Origin: an uncultured Lachnospiraceae bacterium
GTDB lineage: Bacteria > Bacillota > Clostridia > Lachnospirales > Lachnospiraceae
Reading direction: 5' to 3'
NCBI GenBank assembly: GCA_910587935.1
Contig: CAJUNP010000016.1
Coordinates: forward strand, 1 to 63,303
Length of the DNA stretch: 63,303 bases
The notes beneath the pieces were generated by a model. The model saw nothing but the letters and a program-made list of their open reading frames with translations, did no database searches and was not told where the DNA came from. Of the stretch, positions 34,535 to 43,202 are shown in pieces. The number at the start of each line of letters is the position of its first letter. The first letter of the stretch is position 1. A program made the position numbers and the translations under genes.

Positions 34535-34598
34535 TTGACAAATAATATTATATGTCATATAGTATAAGAAACAAGCAATATTATATGACATATAGTAT
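34535..34598 (+). promoter_or_regulatory. PadR operon promoter with repeated operators
   Basis: TTGACA (34535-34540), 17 bases, TATAGT (34558-34563). A 22-base motif centred on TATATGTCATATA starts at 34544 and repeats at 34577 (with ATGACAT at the centre), 33 bp apart, three helical turns. Both are dyads; the first fills the spacer and -10. Likely autoregulation by the PadR protein. Confidence 0.7.
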
Positions 34599-34643
34599 TA
34601 TGAACTTAATAGTATTATTTTAGACAGAACAGGAGGCTTGCAG

Positions 34644-34970
34644 ATGGTATTTAATACAGGAGCAGCTCTGTTGGACGCGATCGTTCTGGCAATTGTATCA
34701 AGAGTGCCCGAGGGGACATATGGATACAAGATAACCCAGGAGGTCCGGTTGGCCATCGAGTTGTCTGAATCGACGCTCTATCCGGTTCTAAGGAGACTGC
34801 AGAAGGATGAATGTCTTGAAGTCTACGATATGGAATGTGCCGGGCGCAACCGCAGGTATTACAAGATCACGGAACGGGGAAGAGCGCAGCTTAATTTGTA
34901 CGAGAGTGAGTGGAGAAGATACTCCGCTAATATTAATGGAATATTCGAGGGAGGAATTGTCCATGAATAG
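34644..34970 (+). CDS. PadR family transcriptional regulator
   Basis: 108 residues from ATG 34644, 7 bases after AGGAGG. Winged helix with ALLDAIVLAIVSRVPEGTYGYKI, ELSESTLYPVLRRLQKDECLE and the wing RNRRYYKITERGRAQL, all PadR hallmarks. Its stop overlaps the start of the DUF1700 gene. It likely represses its own operon, which alters the envelope. Confidence 0.92.
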   Translation: MVFNTGAALLDAIVLAIVSRVPEGTYGYKITQEVRLAIELSESTLYPVLRRLQKDECLEVYDMECAGRNRRYYKITERGRAQLNLYESEWRRYSANINGIFEGGIVHE

Positions 34971-35763
34971 ATTGGAATTTATGAGCGAGCTTGAAAAGCT
35001 TCTTTCCGATATCTCGGAAAACGAGAGAGAAGAAGCGCTGAATTATTATAACGACTATCTGGACGACGGAGGCGTGGAGAATGAAGAAGAAGTAATCCGG
35101 TCGTTAGGGTCGCCAAAGGAAGTGGCCGCAACGATTAAGGCCGGTCTTTTTTCAGGGGATGAGGGCGCTTTTACGGAGTGCGGTTATCAGGATTATGAAG
35201 AGCCTAATAAAAACACGGTAGCCGTCAGAACCGAGGAAGAGCGCCGGGAAGAGTCTGACGGGGAGGAAAAGAAGCAGGATTTCCGGCAGCAGGCAGACGC
35301 GGAGACGGATCGTGGCGACGGGCAGAGACATCATCCTATGCCCCGCAAAAAGAAAGGGTCATGGAGCGTGGGGCTGATTCTTCTTTGCATTTTGTTTTCC
35401 CCCTTTTTGTTAGTGGGTGCAGGCGGCGCAGCCGTGTTAATTATCGGAATTGCAGCGGTTATTTTCGGATTAGCCATATCCGCAGCGGTGCTTATTTTTT
35501 CCCTGTTTATTGCGGCGGCGGCCTTTGCTTTGGCATTGCTTGTTACAGGCGTTGTTTTAATCGGCATTGGAATAGGCAAGCTTTTTATAAGTCCGCTGGG
35601 CGGTCTGACGTTGTTTGGAGGCGGCGCATGCTGCGCGGGAATCGGTTTGCTGTTCCTTGCGTTAACCGTATGGATTGCGGCAACGGCCATACCTGCGGTA
35701 ATCCGCGGTATTGTTAATATATTTTCCCGTTTATTCCATAGGAAAGGAGGCGCGGCCATATGA
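34963..35763 (+). CDS. DUF1700 family membrane protein
   Basis: 266 residues from ATG 34963, after GAGGA and overlapping the PadR stop by 8 bases. The N-terminal 60 residues (FMSELEKLLSDISENEREEAL, EEEVIRSLGSPKEVA) are the DUF1700 cytoplasmic domain. A charged linker follows, and then two or more hydrophobic segments (about 125-260) very rich in A, G, L and I. PadR-DUF1700-DUF4097 clusters are common in Firmicutes; the exact function is unknown. Its stop overlaps the next gene (ATGA). Confidence 0.88.
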   Translation: MNRLEFMSELEKLLSDISENEREEALNYYNDYLDDGGVENEEEVIRSLGSPKEVAATIKAGLFSGDEGAFTECGYQDYEEPNKNTVAVRTEEERREESDGEEKKQDFRQQADAETDRGDGQRHHPMPRKKKGSWSVGLILLCILFSPFLLVGAGGAAVLIIGIAAVIFGLAISAAVLIFSLFIAAAAFALALLVTGVVLIGIGIGKLFISPLGGLTLFGGGACCAGIGLLFLALTVWIAATAIPAVIRGIVNIFSRLFHRKGGAAI

Positions 35764-36713
35764 AAAAATTTACAAAGTTTTGTTTGATTGCAGCCCTGAT
35801 TTTGATTCTGATCGGTTTCATTATCGGAATTGCGGGGAGTGTCGCCGGCGGCGGTTACGATGTGCTGCGTATGATTGAAAACGGGGAATTAACTTTTGAC
35901 AGTTCCTTTTTCGGCATACATTTTGGCGACGAGTTTTTTGACAGGGAGGAGAGGGAACCTCTTTATGACCTGGATGATATAGAGGATTTCACGGGAGAAA
36001 AAATTTCCGGAGATATTGAAAAAAGAAAACTGACGGATGAAATCATAACAAAGCTGGATATTACGCTTGGAGGCGGAGAATTATATCTGGTAGATTCCGA
36101 AGACGGAGCGTTTTATCTGGAGGCTGAAAAAGCGGAGAGTCTGCAGGCTTACGTGGAAGATGATACCCTGAAATTAAAGGCCCTCCGGACAAAAGGTCAT
36201 TTTGTTAATAAGTATGATATGAAAGTATATCTTTATATCCCGGCCGGTCTTTCATTTGAAGAAGTGGACCTTGATTTGGGTGCGGGAGTAACAGACTTAT
36301 CCCATTTAGCAAATGTTGAAGAACTGCATGTGACGGTGGGGGCAGGAAAACTGACTATGGACGGAGTTACGTGTACGGAGCTTGAAGCGACGGTGGGAGC
36401 CGGCGAGCTGATTGCAAAAGATATTATTGTGACAAATAAAGCGGAGTTTCAGGTGGATGCAGGTCATATCGGCGCGTCAGGCGAGATTCTTGGAGACGTG
36501 GATGTGGAATGTGCTCTTGGAGCCGTGGAGCTTGTTCTTAAGGACGGGGAAGAAGCGTTTAATTATGAGATTGAATGTGCGGCGGGAAACGTACAAATCG
36601 GAAATAGAGCTTTTACCGCAGTGGCGGCGGATAAACGGATTCAGAATGACGCCATAAAAGATATGAAGCTGGAATGTTCATTAGGATCAATTGAAATTTA
36701 TTTTGAACGGTAA
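35760..36713 (+). CDS. DUF4097 beta-strand repeat protein with membrane anchor
   Basis: 317 residues. One N-terminal membrane segment (about 7-30), an acidic linker, then a repetitive beta-helix region (about 90-315) with repeated GAG-type turns such as LDLGAGVTDLSHL, TVGAGKLTMDG and TVGAGELIAKD. This is the DUF4097 (LiaG-like) fold, exposed outside the membrane. AAAGGAGG precedes the start. It shares the operon with PadR and PspC, suggesting an envelope-stress role. Confidence 0.88.
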   Translation: MKKFTKFCLIAALILILIGFIIGIAGSVAGGGYDVLRMIENGELTFDSSFFGIHFGDEFFDREEREPLYDLDDIEDFTGEKISGDIEKRKLTDEIITKLDITLGGGELYLVDSEDGAFYLEAEKAESLQAYVEDDTLKLKALRTKGHFVNKYDMKVYLYIPAGLSFEEVDLDLGAGVTDLSHLANVEELHVTVGAGKLTMDGVTCTELEATVGAGELIAKDIIVTNKAEFQVDAGHIGASGEILGDVDVECALGAVELVLKDGEEAFNYEIECAAGNVQIGNRAFTAVAADKRIQNDAIKDMKLECSLGSIEIYFER

Positions 36714-36734
36714 AATTAAACAGGAGGTATTGGA

Positions 36735-36944
36735 ATGAACGATAAGGAAGTAAAACAGATGAAAAGATCTTTGTACAACAGGAAAATATGCGGCGTCTGC
36801 GGCGGGATCGGAGAATATCTGCAAATTGATCCCACCGTGATCCGGCTAATCTGGATTGTATTCAGTATTGCAAGCTTTGGCACAGGTCTGCTGGCCTATA
36901 TTATTGCCGCCGTTATTATGCCCGAGCCGGATGAGTTCGCCTAA
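36735..36944 (+). CDS. PspC domain protein
   Basis: 69 residues. LYNRKICGVCGGIGEYLQIDPTVIRLIWIVF is the PspC signature (about 12-43), followed by a membrane segment ending IIAAVIMPEP. In Gram-positives, small PspC proteins sense or buffer membrane stress. Last gene of the PadR operon. Its 3' end overlaps the converging pyridoxal kinase gene by 99 bases. Confidence 0.92.
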   Translation: MNDKEVKQMKRSLYNRKICGVCGGIGEYLQIDPTVIRLIWIVFSIASFGTGLLAYIIAAVIMPEPDEFA

Positions 36945-37772
36945 ATAATTTTCAAAGCAGACTCCTTCTTCTTCGGGAAGCCCCAGGGCGCAGGTGCCTG
37001 CGATGCACATCCGCACGAAATCGGAAGCTTTTTGGACGGATGCGGAAAAAGGAACGCCGTTTAGGGCGTCAGCGGCAAGAACGGAAGCAAAAATGTCCCC
37101 GGTGCCGTGGTGGTTAGGCCCGGCAAAAGGGCTTTCGCAAATACCGGTACGGATACCCGCCGCATCGGAAGAAGCGGTTTCATAATAATAATTAATCAGG
37201 CAGTTGTCACCTGCAATTCCGGTGATGACTGCCTTCTTCGGTCCGAGTTTTTGTAGCTTTCCTGCCAGATCGTGAAGCTCGCTGAGACTCCAGCCGGATT
37301 CCTTATAGGCGGTATCCGTAAGCAGACAGGCTTCCGTGACATTGGGAGTAATCATATCCGCTTTTTTTACCAGATCCCGGATTCTTTCACAGTGCCTTTG
37401 CGTGACGGTGCTGTAGGTTCTGCCGTGGTCGCCCATAACGGGATCGACCAGGACAAGGCTTTCCGGGTGTTCGGAAAGAAATTCTTCAATAATGTCCGCC
37501 TGTGAATCGCTGCCTAAAAATCCTGCGTAGATTCCGTCGAAAGTTAAAGAAAGCCGTTTCCAGGCATCCAGGTATAAAGGCATACGCTGCGTATAATCGT
37601 CGAAATGCCATGTTGGGTAGCCTGTGTGATTGGAAAATACGGCGGTGGGGACCAGACAGGCCTGAACGCCGAGAACGCTGACAACCGGAAGCACGATTGT
37701 GGCCGCGCACCGTCCGAATCCTGCGACGTCATTGATAACAACCAGTTTTTTAGGAGCTGCCGATACATTCAT
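36846..37772 (-). CDS. Pyridoxal/pyridoxamine kinase, PfkB family
   Basis: 308 residues. VVINDVAGFGRCAATIVLPVVSVLG at the start, DPVMGDHGRTYS in the middle and HHGTGDIFASVL (catalytic Asp) are typical of PdxY/PdxK. It phosphorylates B6 vitamers to the 5'-phosphates. The family usually ends near residue 280; the last 32 residues here are encoded antisense to PspC and may be an accidental extension. It follows, on the same strand, an ECF transporter S subunit. Confidence 0.87.
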   Translation of the reverse strand: MNVSAAPKKLVVINDVAGFGRCAATIVLPVVSVLGVQACLVPTAVFSNHTGYPTWHFDDYTQRMPLYLDAWKRLSLTFDGIYAGFLGSDSQADIIEEFLSEHPESLVLVDPVMGDHGRTYSTVTQRHCERIRDLVKKADMITPNVTEACLLTDTAYKESGWSLSELHDLAGKLQKLGPKKAVITGIAGDNCLINYYYETASSDAAGIRTGICESPFAGPNHHGTGDIFASVLAADALNGVPFSASVQKASDFVRMCIAGTCALGLPEEEGVCFENYLGELIRLGHNNGGNNIGQQTCAKACNTEYNPD

Positions 37773-37822
37773 TAATATAAATACCTCTTGTATAACAGGA
37801 TTTCCCTTTTGGGATAACCTGA

Positions 37823-38407
37823 TTATAACTTAGGCGTAAAGAAAAATCCAGTCCGTTTCAGAGAGGGGCGCAGCGCCATATAAACCAGCACGGAAACAAT
37901 GCCCGATGTTACCGCATTGATAGAGGTAGAAGCGATGTTCCACGCCAGAGTCACTTCCGCGGCAGGTTTTCCTATGATCCAGATTTTATAAAAATAGCCG
38001 ATCAGGGGATCAAAAATTACATTGAACAAAAGGCCGCCCGCCGCTGCCAGAACGGTAAAACCCCATACCCGGTTTGAGTCCGAACTCTCCGATACTTTAC
38101 CGATTTTGTGGGCAATGATACCGGTAATCAGGCCGATGCAGAATTTCAGTATAAAAGTTTTGGGAGCATAGATAATATAGACAGGATCAAGGAGATCACC
38201 GATTGTCATACCGACAGCGCCGCCAAGGCCTCCTAATACGCCGCCAAGCAGCAGAGCTCCCAGAACACAGACCGCATTGCCAAGGTGAATGGAGGTTGCA
38301 TCTCCGCCGGGAAGCGGAATTTTGATTTGTAAAAAGGTAAAAACTACATAAGAAAGGGCGGCAAAAACGCCCGTTAAAGCAATCTTAAATAACTTCTGAT
38401 TTTTCAT
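37823..38407 (-). CDS. ECF transporter S component, probably for vitamin B6
   Basis: 194 residues, six membrane segments. ALTGVFAALSYVVFTFLQIKIPLPGG near the start and SIHLGNAVCVLGALLLGG are typical of S components that bind a vitamin and dock to a shared EcfAAT module, not encoded here. Cotranscription with pyridoxal kinase (50-base gap) suggests pyridoxine/pyridoxal uptake (PdxU- or HmpT-like); this specificity is inferred from context. Confidence 0.83.
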   Translation of the reverse strand: MKNQKLFKIALTGVFAALSYVVFTFLQIKIPLPGGDATSIHLGNAVCVLGALLLGGVLGGLGGAVGMTIGDLLDPVYIIYAPKTFILKFCIGLITGIIAHKIGKVSESSDSNRVWGFTVLAAAGGLLFNVIFDPLIGYFYKIWIIGKPAAEVTLAWNIASTSINAVTSGIVSVLVYMALRPSLKRTGFFFTPKL

Positions 38408-38599
38408 AAGAATCCTTCTTTCTATTAATAATAGTACGATTTCTAATTATACAGCACAGTGGCATTATGAAAAGCACCAGTTTGAAAAAATATAACCATA
38501 CCACTTTTGAGGATGCAATTTTACGAAGGTTGTGGTATGCTGAAAAGCAGGAGCGCCTGCGGTATGCAGGCAAAAAAGATGTTTCAGGGAGAAGCGGAC

Positions 38600-39373
38600 G
38601 TGGAAAAACAAAACCGGATACGGGACAGAAAGGAAGCCCATAATCTTTTATATCTTGCATTGCAAATCGGAGAGCGTATGCTTTTATGCGGCGCAGAGGT
38701 CAACCGGGTGGAGGACAGCATCGGCAGAATCTGCCTGGCATACGGCGTACAGCGTGTAGACGCGTTCACGATTACGGAAAGCATTGTGGTAACCATTCAC
38801 GGGGAACCTTACGGAAGCGTGACGCAGACAAGAAGAATCCAGGGGCCGACTAATCATCTTAAGAAGCTGGAGGCGTTAAACCAGCTGTCCCGGACAATCT
38901 GCGAAAAAAAACCGGAGTTTTCTTTTATAGAGGAAGAACTGGTGCGGATCGACGCAATCCCTTCTTATTCCCTTTCCGTGCAGGTAGCTGCATACGCGCT
39001 GATATCAGGCGCATTCTGTCTGTTTTTCGGCGGGGATTATAAAGATATGGCGGCGTCAGCCGTGATCGGGATTTTATTAAAATATGTGGAGCTGTTTTTC
39101 CGAAGGCTTAAAATTTATAATTTTTTTGTAGTGCTTTTGTGTTCCGCCTTCGGCGGATTTATGGCGTTTCTGGCGGTGCGAACCGGACTTGGAAATCATG
39201 CGGACAAGATCAGTATCGGGAATATCATGCTGTTGATTCCGGGGGTGGCTTTAACCAACGCCATCCGGGATATGTTTCAGGGGGATACCATTTCGGGACT
39301 TCTGCGGTTTTGCGAGGCGCTTTTGGTGGCGGTCTGCGTGGCGTTTGGATTTGCGGCGGCGGCCGGGATTTAG
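38600..39373 (+). CDS. Threonine/serine exporter ThrE, N-terminal-half subunit (DUF1212)
   Basis: 257 residues from GTG 38600, which follows GGGAGAAG; earlier starts (to 38507) lack a site. The region LQIGERMLLCGAEVNRVEDSIGRICLAYGV is the DUF1212 signature, with several membrane segments from about 125 on. In many Firmicutes ThrE is split into two genes, as here. It exports threonine/serine by proton antiport in characterised homologues. Confidence 0.87.
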   Translation: MEKQNRIRDRKEAHNLLYLALQIGERMLLCGAEVNRVEDSIGRICLAYGVQRVDAFTITESIVVTIHGEPYGSVTQTRRIQGPTNHLKKLEALNQLSRTICEKKPEFSFIEEELVRIDAIPSYSLSVQVAAYALISGAFCLFFGGDYKDMAASAVIGILLKYVELFFRRLKIYNFFVVLLCSAFGGFMAFLAVRTGLGNHADKISIGNIMLLIPGVALTNAIRDMFQGDTISGLLRFCEALLVAVCVAFGFAAAAGI

Positions 39374-39386
39374 GAGGTAGGATCAA

Positions 39387-39857
39387 ATGGACTGGAGTGC
39401 TTTGACGGTACAGCTTTTGACAGCTTTTTTAGGAGCTTTCGGTTATGCCTTGCTTTTCCAGGTGAGCAGGGACAAGTTGTTTGGAGCCTGCGCGGGAGGA
39501 TTTCTTGCCTGGCTGGTTTATCTGCTCTGCGGCTTGTTTAGCGGCAGCAACGCTTTGAAATATTTTATCGCTTCCGTTATCGTTACGTTTTATGCGGAAT
39601 TTATGGCGAGGCGGAAAAAGACGCCCGCTACCGTTTTCCTTGCGCCGGCGACGATTCCGCTGATTCCAGGCGGCTCGCTGTATCAGACTATGGCGTTCGC
39701 CTTAAGGGGACAATGGGAAAAAGCTTTTTCTCAGGGACTGAATACGATTCTGCTTGCGGTTGCCATTTCCTGCGGAATACTTATGACGATGACGCTGATG
39801 GGGATTGCGGGAAAGGGGATGCAGAGGATCGCGGATTGCAGGGATAAAAAACTTTAA
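39387..39857 (+). CDS. Threonine/serine exporter ThrE, C-terminal-half subunit (DUF3815)
   Basis: 156 residues, four or more membrane segments. ATIPLIPGGSLYQTMAFALRG is the family signature. It starts 13 bases after the first ThrE gene with an AGGAGGT site and forms the second half of a split exporter. Confidence 0.87.
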   Translation: MDWSALTVQLLTAFLGAFGYALLFQVSRDKLFGACAGGFLAWLVYLLCGLFSGSNALKYFIASVIVTFYAEFMARRKKTPATVFLAPATIPLIPGGSLYQTMAFALRGQWEKAFSQGLNTILLAVAISCGILMTMTLMGIAGKGMQRIADCRDKKL

Positions 39858-39874
39858 GTGCCGGAGAGACAAGT

Positions 39875-41185
39875 ATGATTTATATTATAGACAGCATATC
39901 AAATTATTTAATATACCTTTTTATAATTCATTTTGGATTCAGGTTAAACCCAAGAAAAAACAGGCTTTTTATTGCGGCGTCTGTTTTGATTATGTTGTCC
40001 GCCGGTGTATGCAACGCATATTTTGACACAAACTCCCCGATTGTCTATATATTATGGAGTGCGCTTTCCATATGTTTATTTTTTAATGACCGTTTGGGAC
40101 ACCTGCTTGTACTGAGCGCTTCCCTCATGTATTTTACGGGTATCGTGGATACGTTCAGCGTTATGCTGATACAGGTTGTTTTAACAGGCGGAGGAGTTGA
40201 AGGTACGGACATATCCTGGTGGATGGAACCGGCCTATCTGCTCTCGTTTCTGGTATATCTTCTGGTATACCTGCGGCTTTTTAAGAAAAATGACGTTTAT
40301 TTATGCGATATAAAATTAACGTATAAGCTTGCGCTTTTAATGCAGGGCGGCATTTTCCAGATGTTCTATAATTTTGTTTTTGCCTTCTTTAACGAAAATC
40401 ATGCAATGTATGGCCCGGATGCCTATGCGGTATTTTTTATCAGCATATGGGGGGCCGTTTATTCCATTTTTCTTACGCTTGGCCTTGCCATTAAAAATAT
40501 ATTGTCCGGCAGACAGAACAGGGAACTGCAGTCCTTTATGTCTATGCAAAAGCAGCAATACGATTATCAGCTGCAGCAGTCGGAGGCCTTAAGGCGTTTT
40601 AAGCATGATCTGGTAAATCACATTGGCGTTCTAAGAGAACTGGCAAATCAAAAGAAGACAGAAGAAATCAAAGCGTACATAGATACAATTTGGAATATAC
40701 AGAACGAGTTTGATTTAAAAATTCACACAGGAGACAGTTCTCTTGATGTTATCATGAATTATTATTTATATTTGTCGGAAAAGGAAAATATTGATTTTGC
40801 CGTAACAGGAAAACTGGCCGGGAAAACAGGTTTTGATATGTTTGATATTACAACACTGATGGGAAATATGTTGCAGAATGCCATGGAAGCGGCGGTACAA
40901 ACAGCCATTCCCAAAATCCGGGTTGAGTTTATAGAACATAAAAAAGAAATTTTTATTGTTGTCAGCAACAGTGTGGCTGAAAAAATGAAAAAACCAAAAG
41001 GCTTTCTTATGACATCAAAAAAAGATACGGCGAATCATGGATATGGTCTGAAAAATATTGCCGCAACGGTTCACAGGCATCATGGTGAATTTTATATGGA
41101 TTCTATAGTGGAAAATGGCCAGGCAATGTTCAAAATCAGTATTGCCATTCCAAGAGATGCGATTCTAAAGGAGAACGGAGTATGA
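39875..41185 (+). CDS. GHKL sensor histidine kinase (AgrC-like)
   Basis: 436 residues. Six or seven membrane segments fill about 1-215, followed by a histidine motif RFKHDLVNHIGVL (about 243-255) and a GHKL ATPase domain with NMLQNAMEAA (N box) and HGYGLKNIAATV (G box). This layout matches peptide-sensing AgrC-type kinases. No agrB or agrD is seen nearby. Overlaps the regulator start (ATGA), so translation is coupled. Confidence 0.9.
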   Translation: MIYIIDSISNYLIYLFIIHFGFRLNPRKNRLFIAASVLIMLSAGVCNAYFDTNSPIVYILWSALSICLFFNDRLGHLLVLSASLMYFTGIVDTFSVMLIQVVLTGGGVEGTDISWWMEPAYLLSFLVYLLVYLRLFKKNDVYLCDIKLTYKLALLMQGGIFQMFYNFVFAFFNENHAMYGPDAYAVFFISIWGAVYSIFLTLGLAIKNILSGRQNRELQSFMSMQKQQYDYQLQQSEALRRFKHDLVNHIGVLRELANQKKTEEIKAYIDTIWNIQNEFDLKIHTGDSSLDVIMNYYLYLSEKENIDFAVTGKLAGKTGFDMFDITTLMGNMLQNAMEAAVQTAIPKIRVEFIEHKKEIFIVVSNSVAEKMKKPKGFLMTSKKDTANHGYGLKNIAATVHRHHGEFYMDSIVENGQAMFKISIAIPRDAILKENGV

Positions 41186-41886
41186 ATATATGTATTGTGG
41201 AAGATGAAGCCGTATGGAGGAACAGGATAAAAGCCGCCATTGAAAAATATTGTAAGGATAAAAATATTTCTGCCCGGATCAACGCATATGACAGCGGAAG
41301 CGATTTTATGGAAAACACAGATGCGGATTTGTTGTTTCTGGACATTGAACTCGCAGGGGGCGAAGATGGCTTCAGGACAGCCGAAAAATTGATGGCTTCG
41401 GGAAGCCGGTGCAGAATATGCTTTTTAACTTCACATACGGAAATGGCCAGGCAGGGTTACAAGGTTAATGCTTTCCGATACATCGACAAGAAATATTTGG
41501 AGGAAATAGACGAGGCGCTTGATTTCTTCTTCAAGACAAAAATTCAGGAGAGAATCATTTATTGTAAAGATTTCGCCGGAGTGCGGGTTAAGATAAATTT
41601 AAGCGAGCTTCTGCTTGTTGAGACCAGTGGAAGAAAATTAAGATATCTCATGCTTGGCGGCAACGAGCATTTTTGTGAAGGACGGATATCTGAAACGGCG
41701 CAGAGTCTGACTCCATTTGGCTTTTTTCATGTACAGCGGTCGTATATCGTCAATTTAAAATATATCGAAAGTGCAAACAGTCATGAGGTTATTCTCTGTA
41801 ATGGGCTAAAGATACCGATCGGCAGGGTTCATAGCAGGGAGTTTAAGAAAGAGTTTTTTAAATGGAGAATGTTGTTTGATGAGTAA
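41182..41886 (+). CDS. LytTR family response regulator (AgrA-like)
   Basis: 234 residues. Receiver (about 1-120) with VEDEA, the phosphoacceptor in LLFLDIEL and a conserved FRYIDKKY; LytTR DNA-binding domain (about 130-230) with FFHVQRSYIVNLKYI. Pairs with the GHKL kinase. Two TCGTTT direct repeats lie at once after the gene, ahead of a lipoprotein gene that is a likely target. Confidence 0.92.
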   Translation: MNICIVEDEAVWRNRIKAAIEKYCKDKNISARINAYDSGSDFMENTDADLLFLDIELAGGEDGFRTAEKLMASGSRCRICFLTSHTEMARQGYKVNAFRYIDKKYLEEIDEALDFFFKTKIQERIIYCKDFAGVRVKINLSELLLVETSGRKLRYLMLGGNEHFCEGRISETAQSLTPFGFFHVQRSYIVNLKYIESANSHEVILCNGLKIPIGRVHSREFKKEFFKWRMLFDE

Positions 41887-41890
41887 TTCA

Positions 41891-41958
41891 TGTCGTTTGC
41901 GCAAAAAATGCGTCGTTTATGCAGAGGGTATGTTAATTTTTCATTAGTGTGGTATAAA
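41891..41958 (+). promoter_or_regulatory. Candidate LytTR-activated promoter of the lipoprotein gene
   Basis: TGTCGTTTGCGCA (41891-41903) and CGTCGTTTATGCA (41911-41923) are direct repeats 20 bp apart, resembling AgrA/ComE paired sites (usual spacing 21-22). TATAAA (41953-41958) is a good -10, but the -35 position (41930-41935, ATGTTA) is poor, as expected for an activated promoter. Confidence 0.5.
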
Positions 41959-42001
41959 TAGGTATTGAGTAATAATGACGCAGAAATGAGGAAAATAAAA
42001 C

Positions 42002-42976
42002 ATGAAAAAAATGAAAATGACTATGGTAATGGGAGCAATAGCGGTTATACTTTCCGCGTGCGGGCAGACAGTGAATCCGGAAGAAACTCAAACGAACGCG
42101 GCGGGCAAAACTGCAGAGACCCGTGAAAGCGCAGGTGAGGTTCAGGAGACGCAGAATGATGATTTGTTGGAAAATCTGGCAGGGGAATATGATTATTTGT
42201 CAGATTATGGAACTGGTAAATTAACAGTAAAAAAAGCATCCGGCAGCTATGATATTTCCGATTATGAATCAGAATCGTCCTATCGTTTTCTAGCTGATCC
42301 ATCTAACATAGAAAGCATAGAAGATAACAAGATCTATATAAAATATCCCGAACAGACATTTTCTGACGGAACGGCTGTTTTTGGTTATTATATTCTGGCA
42401 TATGACACAGATGAAATAGATGTGTATTATGGGAAATCTTCATTTGAAGAGGTTGAATTTTTATATCATGCCACAAAGAAATTGGAAGCGGTGGCCGGCG
42501 TAGAATTGACGGATGCCAGGGACGTACAGTATGAAGCTTTCCTGAAAAATGAAATCAGCGTAACAAATCCATACGTGGAAGGCATGAATCTGACCGTTAT
42601 GGATGATAAAGAGTATGAATCCGAATTTGAAGACGCGCAGAAAAAGTATGCTTACGTAGATGTAAACGGCGATGAAAATCCGGAGCTGATTTTCAAAATA
42701 AGTTCTTATCCGAGCGAATTGATGTATATTTTGGGAATATATGATAACCAACTGGTTTGTTTTGATGTATTTGAGACACATACAAAAAATATCGCGTTCG
42801 GAGTGTATGATTATGGTTACGTTTGGGAGGTTCAGGATTATGATGGCTTTGGAATGACATTCTATACCTATACTGCAGACGGACAGCGTATACAGGCCAG
42901 ACATTTTACGAAAGAGAACGAGGCTGATATTGCGGCTTATGAAGGAGAAGAACCGGAATGGATTGACTGGCAATAG
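42002..42976 (+). CDS. Uncharacterised lipoprotein
   Basis: 324 residues. Signal peptide with lipobox LSAC (lipidated C20), a low-complexity E/T-rich linker (about 22-55), then acidic beta-rich sequence with YAYVDVNGDENPELIFKI near 217-234, which resembles a calcium-binding DxNxDxxPE motif seen in VCBS/dockerin-like lipoproteins. No family is recognised. It is the next gene after the LytTR pair and its promoter has repeats resembling LytTR sites. A hairpin follows. Confidence 0.75.
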   Translation: MKKMKMTMVMGAIAVILSACGQTVNPEETQTNAAGKTAETRESAGEVQETQNDDLLENLAGEYDYLSDYGTGKLTVKKASGSYDISDYESESSYRFLADPSNIESIEDNKIYIKYPEQTFSDGTAVFGYYILAYDTDEIDVYYGKSSFEEVEFLYHATKKLEAVAGVELTDARDVQYEAFLKNEISVTNPYVEGMNLTVMDDKEYESEFEDAQKKYAYVDVNGDENPELIFKISSYPSELMYILGIYDNQLVCFDVFETHTKNIAFGVYDYGYVWEVQDYDGFGMTFYTYTADGQRIQARHFTKENEADIAAYEGEEPEWIDWQ

Positions 42977-43020
42977 GATGGGACTTGAAAGAACAAGTTC
43001 TCAAGACAGGCAATTGTGAT

Positions 43021-43054
43021 AGAGGCTGTTAGAGAGTTTTTTCTAACAACCTCT
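43021..43054. terminator. Hairpin after the lipoprotein gene
   Basis: AGAGGCTGTTAGA and TCTAACAACCTCT form a 12-bp stem with one mismatch and an 8-base loop; a short T-run follows 10 bases later. Probable terminator. The stretch 43055-43202 has no intact gene. Confidence 0.6.
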
Positions 43055-43202
43055 GATTTATGCTTTTTCTATAAATTTGTACAGAGCAGGTTGCCTGACA
43101 TATACTTTCCCATCTTTGACAGATGTTTAAAGAAAAAATCGCTGAAACCCTTAATTTTACCGTGATAAGGAAGTATTTACAACAACTTATCATCAACGCT
43201 GA

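Noticed and set aside
39857..39875. Hidden agrD-like peptide gene around the AgrC-like kinase
   Set aside because: The gap is 17 bases and the flanks show no small frame with a cysteine-containing peptide.
43058..43126. 22-codon minus-strand frame reading VKDGKVYVRQPALYKFIEKA
   Set aside because: It reads like the tail of a protein but is too short and has no start, so I do not annotate it; it may be another remnant.
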